From the NCBI GenBank assembly GCA_007844125.1, contig CM017565.1, positions 16,531,206 to 16,595,205 of the forward strand: a stretch of DNA of 64,000 nt, in the 5' to 3' direction. Made by a program: the position numbers and the translations under genes. The DNA is from Sinonovacula constricta. Lineage: Eukaryota > Mollusca > Bivalvia > Cardiida > Solecurtidae. Below the pieces are notes generated by a model, which was given only the letters and a program-made list of their open reading frames with translations, did not search any database and was not told the DNA's origin. Below, piece after piece: positions 12,501 to 22,300 of this stretch (position 1 is the first letter of the stretch; every line of letters begins with the position of its first letter).

Positions 12501-13640
12501 TTGTAATTTCTTCATTTGTAGTCCAAAAATTAAAAGCTATACACCATTGGAAAGCTCTTGAAATTCATAATTTTAGAATACAATATTTTTACAACTGATT
12601 AATGCACACAGAATAAAACACAGAAATAAATAAAACTATTGGTTCATACTTAAAACAAAATGAACAGTGTATCATTTTCGGTTGTATTTCTTTAACCTTT
12701 TAAAGTATCAAAATATAGTTTTGATATTTAAAATACTTTATAAAAGCTGTTTAATTTGATATAAAATTCAGTAAAATAGACGGAAAAATAAAAACACAGT
12801 GGTGTGTTTAATACAACACATATTTCCCGATTTCGGCCTGCATTAGCTTCTGCCCACAAAGACGGCTGCCTTAAACTGTCTTATCAGTGTCGATGACATC
12901 ACATGGAAACTATCTTAATTAGGCGAATCTTGGTTTCACAATCAATCATGGACCGGATTAGATTTTTGTTTTGTCGCGCTTAAGAAAGAACTTGTGAAAA
13001 AAACTGTGTACAGCAGTTACTTGTTGCAATTACTGCTAAATCGGTGAAGAGAAAAACTGTTTCCGGTAGTGATGGTGATCAATGCAAGCGTGACTTGCTG
13101 CGATGAACCATGTATTTTCCGAAAATACCATGCACAACAATAACATAAATCATATCCCACCCAATGTTGTTTGCAGCAAGTTAAGTGCTAATCTAAGTTT
13201 ATTTTTTTTCTTATCCCAAAGTATGCGAGTCTGGTTGGACGGCAGTGGGCCACCGGTGTGTAAAACCTTACTCGGCAAGAACTTGGAGTAACAGCATGCT
13301 ATCCTGCAATAATTCCGGAGCTCGACTTGTCCATATCTATAATACCGCGGAGATAGTAGTATTGTCACAGCTCAGCACAACCATTCAGTCCAGTCTTAGC
13401 TTGCTCATCAACCTTGGCATGTTCTGGGCTGGCATCAACGACATTGATGCGGAGGGATTTCCTGTGGGCGTGGCTGGGAAAAATGTCACTGGTGACGTCA
13501 TGGCAACCATGACATTAAATAGCGAGACTGCAGACTGCGTCTTTGGTGCAGGTTTTTCCTTTTTGACGAAACAGCTAACGTTCATGTCGTGTACATACAG
13601 TTTGCCCTACATCTGCGAGAAGGATGCATCCAGCTTTTAA
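9131..13640 (+). CDS. Secreted PAN/apple - mucin - C-type-lectin-like protein, copy B (complete)
   Basis: Exons 9131..9404, 9691..10353 and 13222..13640 join to 1356 nt = 451 residues plus stop, all introns phase 1. Residues 1-19 form a hydrophobic signal peptide. Residues 38-71 hold five cysteines (39, 45, 49, 55, 67) with CQGWSYN and CFLSN, the look of a PAN/apple-type module. Residues 92-312 are a Thr/Gln/Pro stalk, probably O-glycosylated. Residues 314-451 are a long-form C-type lectin-like domain with WAGIND and LPYICEK. No membrane segment after the signal, so a secreted multidomain protein is expected. It is a tandem paralogue of copy A with the same exon layout. The EPN/QPD and WND sugar-ligand motifs are absent; ligand and role (immune recognition, mucus or adhesion) are inference. 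The start ATG is the first in frame, in context AAAGAAAATG. Confidence 0.9.
9405..9690 (+). other. Copy B intron 1 with (CAT)n
   Basis: 286 bp, dominated by an imperfect (ATC/CAT)n array (about 9420-9600). Acceptor TATGTTTCCAG ends at 9690. The long Met-rich frame on - is a by-product of the repeat. Confidence 0.8.
9691..10353 (+). CDS. Copy B exon 2, Thr-rich mucin-like stalk
   Basis: 663 bp, phase 1 in and out. Contains TTIQPPTT-type repeats and a recent internal duplication of about 105 bp (35 codons, motif NDQQQTTRQSTTSQP) starting near 9983 and 10087. Donor GTAAAA at 10354. Confidence 0.88.
10354..13221 (+). other. Copy B intron 2
   Basis: 2868 bp. Holds interspersed repeat R2 (about 10725-10990) and three copies of a 10-bp TTTCCCGGTC unit (11920-11948); the rest is AT-rich with no exon visible. 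Acceptor TTATCCCAAAG ends at 13221. Confidence 0.7.
10725..10990 (+). repeat. Interspersed repeat R2, uninterrupted copy
   Basis: Matches 15301-15600 over most of its length (shared GATTCCCCTTGTTTTC, TAATACAGCTT, CAGATCGTCTCATA, ATTGTTGTTAAAATTTCG). It includes GATGACGTCGTCGACGTC, a near-palindrome. Confidence 0.75.
13222..13640 (+). CDS. Copy B exon 3, C-type-lectin-like domain
   Basis: 419 bp. Two bases complete a Val codon across the splice, then CESGW as in copy A. Six cysteines in the long-form order and the terminal LPYICEK are present. Ends SSF then TAA. Candidate polyadenylation signals AATAAA lie near 13833 and 14698. Confidence 0.88.
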
Positions 13641-13969
13641 ATGTATACTGCATAAAGCTATCTTTATTTCTGTTTTCGTTTGTAGTGGTAACTGTACTAC
13701 TGTCAAGTTTTGACAACACATGTAATGTTTAAAACAACTGAATTATTATATTTGTGTTTTAATGGTGTTATTGTTCCAGAAACGTGACACTTGTTCTTGT
13801 ACATTTCGGTTTTTTTTCTTAAATAGGTAAAAAAATAAAATTTACAGAGCTGCCAGTTTACAATCAATACTATAAATGGTTACCGGTCATAGATAAGCAC
13901 ATTTTATTTTTCAAAATTTCTAGAAAGATGCAGTGCAAAGAACAAGAAAATTGTTTCAGGAAATATACA

Positions 13970-14300
13970 ATAAGACATTACAAAGAAAATCGGAACGCCT
14001 TGGATAATTCACGAATAATCTCTCGTATGTATGACGGCAACAAAACCCATTAAAATAAACATGTCGGTGATTATGAAATCATCAAAACAACAAAGATAAA
14101 TGGTTTGTTATCTTCACTAAAAATGGAAAAACAGACGTATATTTAAGAAGATGTGAACAGTTTAATTGATAAATGATTGTCTATTCTATGTCCGACGAGC
14201 AAAACGATCGTGATTCTATAACCATTATTGGACCAGATATATCCGAGGGATAATTGTTCCGAGGATGGAATTACCCAAGGAGATTCGATTTATAATAAAG
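13970..14300 (-). repeat. Interspersed repeat R1, inverted copy
   Basis: The reverse complement contains ATCACGATCGTTTTGCTCG and the CGGAACAATTATCCCTCGGAT and TGAATTATCC-type segments of the copies at 8.3-8.8 and 40.2-40.6 kb. Confidence 0.55.
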
Positions 14301-15300
14301 TATGTTCAAAAGAGGGACATCTTAGAATGATAGAAACACAAATGCGAAAATGTATTAATTTAGTAGCTTTTTTCCTTTGTTATTTAGACATTATCACAGA
14401 CATAAATGTAGGATTTTATTCTTGTTAAATCCTACAGCAGTTACCTTAGCCTTATACATGTTACAGGTGAAACTTTCCTTTCCTTTCATTCAGGGATAAA
14501 ACTAACTAGCGGAACATTATTTTTATTAAATCTAGAAAGCCTGTATATTCATTAAGTAAGTGTTCGAATGTTTTATCCTTTTTTTTACAGAGAGAGCATC
14601 ATGGGTTGTCAAAAATATTCATTTTGTCACCAGGGTTCTGCGAATAATTATCGCATGGAACTTTCAGAGTATCAATCAGTTGTACCTGTAACACACTTTC
14701 AATAAAACTTTCATCATTTTCATAAATATTTATATGTTTTTGTTGACATTTGTTTTTTGTTTTTATGTATGCATTTTATGGACATGTTTATTAAAATTAA
14801 TTCTGCAATACTTTTTAGGCTTATGCACAAGATTGACATCATATTTATAAAACATTAGTTTGTCTGTTCTTGACGATGTAGTGATTGCATTCTTGGGCAA
14901 TGAAAAATAAACATATACATTTTGTCTCTATACAGGTTTTTTAAGTACATCATATTTTAATATATTATTAACATAATATACGACTCCTTTTTATAATACA
15001 GACATTATCTCTGAAGATACATAAAAAGTTTGCCCTAATCTTCTTAAAAACAACAACATTTTCTTCTATAAAATTGACCTCAAAATATCTCTTTGTATGT
15101 TTTGTCTGGAAAATTACAAATGTTTCATTCGACTGCACGAATATACACAAAAGCTCTATTTGTTCTTATGTTTATGGGTCTAGCAGAAAAATCGGTCGGC
15201 AAATGCAAAATACTCGTTGTGATTGTATTGACAATGCCACTTTCCACCAACAAAAGAATAACAGATTAATAGAAATAAAAGTCAATCAAACTTAAACGAT

Positions 15301-15605
15301 TTTTACCACAAGATTCCCCTTGTTTTCTATTCAGTACACCCATTACATATTTTCTTATACTACACTAGTGTAATACAGCTTGTCGACTGATGACGTCATC
15401 GATGACATCATAATACAGATCGTCTCATAGCACTATTTCACCATGTATTGTTGTTAAAATTTCGTAAAATCATATTTTGGCGACTTAAGTTATGTTTGTT
15501 TATTGGGTTTATCGCCCCACCAACAGTATTTCAGTTATACTTAAGTTATGTGATAAAAAGAATATGACGATCGTTGTCGTCTGATATAAACATCGATCAA
15601 ACTCG
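15301..15605 (+). repeat. Interspersed repeat R2, interrupted copy
   Basis: Second copy of R2. It is split at 15495 by a short SINE fragment with flanking duplications, while the copy at 10.7 kb keeps an uninterrupted site. Confidence 0.8.
15495..15538 (-). mobile_element. S2 SINE 3'-end fragment with 12-bp target duplication
   Basis: 44 bp matching only the 3' end of family S2 (its terminal ACTGTTGGTGGGGCGATAAA-like sequence on -). Flanked by ACTTAAGTTATG at 15483-15494 and 15539-15550. Confidence 0.85.
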
Positions 15606-17179
15606 TCCAGGAAAAGTGATTTGACGCCATAGGCTCCCTTACTATTACTTTTCCTGAACTAGTTTATTTAAATTTAATGTTTCTATTAAATGACAACTTT
15701 TGTCAGGTTTTCTCTGTCTTATTTGTTTAACCCGCACCAGAAGTATAACTTACAAATCTTTGGTAGAAACAGCTCCACATGGTGTCATTCAGTGCTTGAC
15801 AAGTTAGCAGACATTGTAAACAGTGTCATATAACAAGTGTAATCCATTTTTTTTGCAAAAAGAAAAAAACACGCTTATTTGATAGACCTCGTACGAATAA
15901 AGAAAATTGACAAGAAAGCTTATAATCGATTCGTTTTGACAAAACATTAGAGAAAACCATTTTGCAAGGCACCAATACTGGCACTGGAACAATTGATTTC
16001 CGTTTTGCACAAGTGCGTGTCGTAGATTAGTGGATAAGGCGTTGATGAAGGGGTACATTGGTGAAATTGAAATTGTCTCCCTTGTTAGTTAATATCCGAG
16101 GTATTCCAAACAGTCGGTAGGTCCTTTTAGTGGAATTCCTGGACTTTATCGCCTGTTCGTTTGTAGATATTGCGATTACAAACAGTAAAATTTCTTACTT
16201 TTGCATACATGTAAGCTTGAAATCCATTTAAATACTTAAAGAAAATGGAGGAATTTCTTGATGATGGTTAAACTGGGAAACACAAGAAAGGCCAATGACA
16301 AGTCCTTCAGCAAGACGATTTCCAAACAAATAGATGAAACTTGAAACATGCTTATAAAGTTAATTTTATTATGTCATTATTATCTTCCTATATACGTCGC
16401 CTAGCAAAGAAAAGAAAAAAATAATACATATGATACAGCCTAATGTATTTGTTTTATGTTCGCAAATTTTACTAGCAAAAACTAACGGACAAACGAAACC
16501 GTTAATCGCATATCAATTTAATTTGTAATAAATGGAAATATAACCTTGCCAGGCTTAATGATTCATCAAAATGATTGAAATTGTCTGTCAAACCCATTCT
16601 TTACTTGATGCTGTTAAAGTGAATTTAAATCATTTATGCGCCAAATTTAATTTCATTCGCTGGGGAACACAGTAAAATTAAAGATTAGGACAATCGAGAC
16701 ATTTACGGCATTTATGTTGATACAATTGGTAGATTGAGGTAGGTTAATTAAAAGTGAGCTAATTTCTAAATAGCACTTGCGATCACAAAATGGTTCATTA
16801 TTGCACTTTAAACAAGAGGAAATGCCATATAAATCGCTTTCTTAAAATAACGCCATGTATGGCATGTTGAAATCGTCGGTCTAATAATTTTGAGCTCCTA
16901 TTGCCTGACTGCATTTAGGAAACTTTACACTTTCGATGACGTTTAAGACAATATTTGTAGCTGAGAGCATAAGTTAGTGATTTTAAATATAGCATGTGTA
17001 TTGCATGTATATTATAAAAGTTATCGCATTTGTTTCGTGCAAGTAGGTCCATTGGGGACCTTCCTTACAGTTAGCCCAGTTTTCAACTTGTGAGAATTAA
17101 AAATGATACTATATGACGATGTGCTTCAAACTCGTCCTCGAATTTCTTTATCGGGTCTCATATATAGTTCATTTAAGCA

Positions 17180-17245
17180 CACAATCACACACACGCGCAC
17201 GCTACACGCACGCATGCATGCACGCACGCACACACAGACGCATAC
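17180..17245 (+). repeat. CA/CG-rich simple repeat
   Basis: Alternating purine-pyrimidine tract of ACAC, GCGC and GCATGCATGC-like steps, a candidate Z-DNA-forming stretch. Confidence 0.8.
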
Positions 17246-17777
17246 ACTAATAATATTTCCTTGTAAGTCTTTGTTGTGTTAACAATGACTTATGAAAAAA
17301 AGAACAAACACTACTGGACAGGTTTACCATTTTTTAATTTTTTTATTCATCCCATACATTTTTATATAAACGATAAATCCACCGATGACCAACATCATTG
17401 CTTACAAAGCTTACAAAGCTAAAGACTACATAAAGAGGAAGATAATAATAGGGATAATGCTGGGCAGTATTTCTAAATTTACAATCAACTCGCACTGTAA
17501 ATTATTATCCAGTAACGTATTGTCATCTGTCTGTATACACTTATTGATGAAACAAACATGCTTATACGGCATCACACACAGGCACATGTTGGAAAAGAAG
17601 TATCTAAAGTGTATCGCGTAATAATGTTGAAGACTATACTTCAAATGGAAAAACATGCACGTAAATGGTATAATTAGACGCGCTTATTGTGGAAATATGC
17701 ACGTTTATTAAGTAAAGATCGGTATACTCATTTAGCTGAAAAATACAGGTTTGTGATATAAAGAGACACCGGTTTTG

Positions 17778-18060
17778 GGGCACCCGTGGCGTAGTGAAAG
17801 AGTCGCCGATTTGTAACTCTTCTTACTGCTTAGCTTCCCACCACGTGCGTTCGAGTCACGTTCGGGATGAAGGATTTAATGTGGGAAAATCTTCCAGCCG
17901 GTGGTTCTACCCAGGCATTTGTCTGGGGTTTTTTTTCTACCAAAACAGTTGGACGTCGCTATAATGATCATTATTGGTAGCGACTACTTTTAAAAATCAC
18001 ACAAAACAAACACACAGACAAACAAACAAACAAACATACAAACAAACAAAGCAACAACCC
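17778..18060 (+). repeat. SINE family S3
   Basis: tRNA-like head starts GGGGCACCCGTGGCGTAGTG; B-box-like GCGTTCGAGTC; body CTTCCAGCCGGTGGTTCTAC; ends GACGTCGCTATAATGATC, followed by an ACAAACAAACA tail. Confidence 0.75.
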
Positions 18061-18559
18061 AAAAAAACTGAGCTAAAATGAAGGAACCACGCGCGTTTAT
18101 CATAACGAGATACTGGTATAATGTTTTAGCGAAAAACACACATAAAAGAAATATTAGTATGACCATAAACTTGACACAAACTTAAATATGAGAAAAAAGA
18201 TCATACCGTTTATCACAACACGGAAAATATGTTTACGTGAAACGAAGCATGTTTGACAGAAAAAAACAGGTAAGGGGCATAATGACCTGAAATAAAAAAA
18301 AAATATTTGTGGGTTTTAATTTGTAGCAGAAACACACACGCCCATCAAAACACGTGATTTTGATATGCAATGAAAGCAATAGCACACGTTTATCCCATAA
18401 CAATGCCATGCCTATACACTATTACTACAAAAATAAGTTACAGCGATAACATAGTACATGTATTCGACGTGCAAAGATACACTCGTATACTCACATAGCA
18501 TGCTAACTAACTTGTGTTGATAAAAAATAAAGACAATTGATTACTATGACAGAACAAGG

Positions 18560-19175
18560 ATATAATATTGAAGAAAACACACACACATGCTTATCACACA
18601 ACGATACACACCAACAGCGTAAAAAGGCTAGTTTGTAACATAAGACAGACATGCAAATCAAGCGGAAACACGCATGTTTATCCCACAAACATAACACTCT
18701 CAAAGCGGAAACACGCATGTTTATCACATCTTATTACAAACTTAAAGCGGAAACACGCATGTTTATCCCACAAACATGACACACTTAAAGCGGAAACACG
18801 CATGTTTATCCCACAAGCATGACACACTTAAAGCGGAAACACGCATGTTTATCCCATAAACACTACACACTTAAGGCAGAAATACCCATGTGCACATCAA
18901 CGTTACCCACTTAAAGTGGAAATCCGTATGTTTGATCCATACATGTAGTGTTGGAAGTGCAATTTCAGCGGAAACACGCATGTTCATCAAATAAACAATA
19001 AACACTTCAAGTGGAAACGCTTAAGTTCATCAGTTCAACGATAAACACGTCTATCACATAATCGATAAACACTTTAAGTGGAAACATGAATGTTCGTTAC
19101 ATACAAGCAGAAATTTTCATATAATTCCAGCGGAAACAGGCACGTTTATCACATAATCTATAAACACTTCAAGTG
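18560..19175 (+). repeat. 43-bp minisatellite with decaying copies
   Basis: Regular copies at about 18660-18870 with the core GCGGAAACACGCATGTTTAT every 43 bp or so; copies on both sides are increasingly diverged (AGTGGAAA.., GGCACGTTTATCAC..). It sits just beyond the transporter stop codon. The AETRMFIP-type frame is a by-product of the period. Confidence 0.85.
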
Positions 19176-19225
19176 TGTGTGTGGGGTGGGGAGGATGAGG
19201 GGGTAGTAGGGGGGGGGGGTGGTAA
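19176..19225 (+). repeat. G-rich tract
   Basis: GTGTGTGGGGTGGGG-type sequence with a run of ten or more G; C-rich in the transporter transcript sense. Confidence 0.9.
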
Positions 19226-19240
19226 ATATTTTTACAGGTA

Positions 19241-19246
19241 TTTATT
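19241..19246 (-). terminator. Possible polyadenylation signal overlapping the SLC6 stop
   Basis: AATAAA on - shares bases with the TAA stop. The next one seen downstream is near 17.7 kb. Confidence 0.3.
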
Positions 19247-19355
19247 ACATTTTTGTGAGCAGGTATTCCGGCGGTGACTCTACGATGATCTCTGCATTGA
19301 GTTGTTTGAACCTACGACCCCAGTCTTCAGTTGGCTGCAGATTGACCCGGAATCT
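19245..19355 (-). CDS. SLC6 exon 13 (C-terminus)
   Basis: 111 bp, 36 residues plus TAA. RFRVNLQPTEDWG is the family C-terminal motif, which follows TPGTLRE in frame. Acceptor TTTACAG. An AATAAA overlaps the stop. Confidence 0.9.
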   Translation of the reverse strand, partial: RFRVNLQPTEDWGRRFKQLNAEIIVESPPEYLLTKM

Positions 19356-22300
19356 CTGTAAAGCAGATTGCACGTTTTACTTCTATTTAAAAGCTACAAC
19401 GGTTTGGAAAGGCGACACGGATCTGCAAAGGCTCGCCGGTTATAGCGTGAGTCATATAAGAAGGCGACACTTCACTAGTTCTATATATGTGTATTCAGTG
19501 TATTCAACGTCCCATGTGTTTCCCCGGTCATCACCAACTAACTATAGCCATTTTGGTCTATTTTTTTAAAAAAAGAAATGGAATATTTAGTTTAAATAAT
19601 AGGAATACATAAAGCAGGTGGAAAAGAAGAAATTATTTAACGTTATATCAGTAAACGCAATGTCCACATGCGAATCCTTTGATCGATCTCGTAAAATACT
19701 GAAGATCTACCTTTCACAAGTGTTCATTGCTAGTAATCTTTCAATATAATTACCTTAATAATTAAAATCAATTAGATGTAACCCCAGTAAAATCAAACAA
19801 CTTGGAAAGGCCAATGCCCTTCATCGGATGTCATAGTTCTTGTGTCAAATTAATTTACAAAATGTTCTTAAATCGTGGTGGACTTTTTGGACGCCATTTT
19901 TAATTTCTAAAAACGACGAATCATGTCTGCTAGGTTATATTAAAAGAGTTTATTAACCTGTTTCCCAAAATACATTCAGAAATAAAAATACGACCTATAA
20001 TATACAATGCATAAATGCATGATATTACATGATTTCACTATGCACTGCCAAGATTACTAAACATTTAATTTCGACAAATATGAAAGTAAATACGTTTACA
20101 TTCTTTAATAACAATAAGCTTATCCGTTTTATCCTGAGTGCAGTGTTTCAGCCAACCGTCGTCCTATGCGAGCTATTAACTGACAACTTAAGATATTTTA
20201 AAATGTAGACCTTTACAATGGAGAATTTAGTTACATTACTTTATATTCACCTTATCACAAACAACGCTGACTAGATTTGCCTACCTCTCTGAGAGTTCCA
20301 GGTGTATTGTAGAGCTTATAGATAGCATAGATCGGAAATGGGACGAGAGAGCACGTGGCAATCATCCAGCCTAGACCCACAGCCCAACCGGGATAGTGGT
20401 AGTTGTTGTAGGACGGTGGTCGATAGGTGAGGACTGTGAATACTAACATTACCTGAAGGATATGGAAAATATAAAGTACATATATGTTTGCCTGTCTACC
20501 CTCTATTTGTCCCTCACACTTGTTATTTATCATAGTGTGACGTCATTAAGTATGTGTAGTGTAAATACCATTTCCTGATCACTTTGTTTCACTGTTTTAT
20601 GAATTTTGTTGGACAATATCATATTAATTAATACAAAACAACACCAGTTTAGTCATGCTACAAACGAATATGTTCCAATTTTATTGAAAAAGGTCGAGTA
20701 AATAGTGGAACTATTTTTTTGCGACAAAGCCTCGTTTCGTATCATTTCATCCAACTCATTTAATATTTTCAGCATCTAATGATCACTCATATTATACTAG
20801 TAGAATGGTATCCGCGTCACCAAACAAGCTTTAAAATTACTGTTTAATTATCTGACTAAACAATAATCTTAAGTCAGTTTTTTTATAAACAACTAAACCA
20901 ACAAGAAGATTGTGTTGAAAATTGCTTTAAAATTAAAAAGGTAAGTATGACCACCTGTGATCACGTCGCTTGATTAGATGTGTCATCATGTAATAACAAT
21001 TGAGTATCTCTTATTCATTTTTGACCTACAAAATGTCCCTGTCTCTTTAAACCCAAAATTCAAATTTATTTTGCCCTAATGTTTCAACTACAAGAACAAG
21101 TATAATGTCATTGGTTCACTTCCTTCAAGTTGTAAACACGACTTACCGTGAGAAGGACTGGAGAGACAAAAGACCAACATAGTTTGAACACGATCGGTAT
21201 ATTTTTGCCAGTCATTGAATACACGTTATCATTCAGGTTCTTCATACCTTAAAAGATATAGTTTCAATAACATAGACAGCACACTAATCCGTATAAAATT
21301 TGTAAATTAAAGACAAAAAATTACATATTGTAATAAAATACAAAAATTGACATAGAAACTATGGAAAATGTAAGCAGTCAGACACTACTTACCAAATGTG
21401 GATAAATTCATAAAATGTATCTCGGGAGTAAACATTTAAGTAATATTTTAACTGAAAAAAGGGTGTTGCAAGTGGAGCCAGATTGTACAATGAAACGGAC
21501 AATACCGATAATGATAAATATAAGCAAATTAAAAATTAAAAATCTTTTAAAAAAATATACGTGAAGAGTATACATCACAACATTTCATTTTTTTCGAAAA
21601 CGGGATTTAGCAGATGGTGCACTTTTTGGTAGTTTTGTCTGTGAAGTTGAACTACTAAGCACTTACCATACACGTAAACCATGACAATGACTTCTACCAG
21701 AGCGAACACGGTTACCGAGAATGTTCCCACGTACCAATCAACAAGCGTCAATACGTACATTCCGCCCTGAAAGCAAAGGCAGAAAATACTGACACTATAA
21801 GCAAGCTCATTTTTTTCATACTTTTGGATCATTGGATGAAAGAGTGATACCTATCAGTAAAAGGAAAACCTTATCATTCACTCTGGTCCACAGGGAAATG
21901 ATAGTTATTAATTGTCAATCTGTGTTCCAAGGGAGGTAATTAGACCAACCAAAACAGCTGATTGAAATAACCTTTAAAGACAAAATATGGATGAAATAAA
22001 ACGAAAATTTGTCTGTTTCTGGGTATGATCGTATTTTATTACACGAGTGGCCATAGACAAAAAAAATCCTGCATCTATTCGTTCGGAAAACGCCTACCAG
22101 AAAGTGACAGGATAGATTAATAAAGAAAATAAAATCCTGAATCATAACTTGTTGATGGGCAAATTTTCATACGAATAGGAGGGTTTCAATAGATGTCTCG
22201 TACATTTTAGGATAAGCCAAAAATAATGCTAGATTTATTCATATACTACATGCACACATTTTTCTTCCGACCGCAAACGTCTTCATTATTAACCAATACC

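Larger units (their letters stand above)
13641..19244. other. Intergenic region between copy B and the transporter 3' end
   Basis: No supportable gene. Holds repeat R1 (inverted), repeat R2 with a SINE tail inserted, a CA/CG-rich simple stretch (17180-17240), an S3 SINE (17.78-18.06 kb) and a 43-bp minisatellite (18.6-19.17 kb). The two genes converge on this interval. Confidence 0.6.

Noticed and set aside
18568..18822. 84-codon frame with repeated AETRMFIP
   Set aside because: By-product of the 43-bp minisatellite; successive repeats shift frame, and there is no supporting context.
20255..20284. Transporter ending at the stop just after TM12
   Set aside because: Splicing at the GTAGGC donor to 19355 restores the family motif GTLRERF..DWG in frame, so the read-through is unlikely to be the main product.
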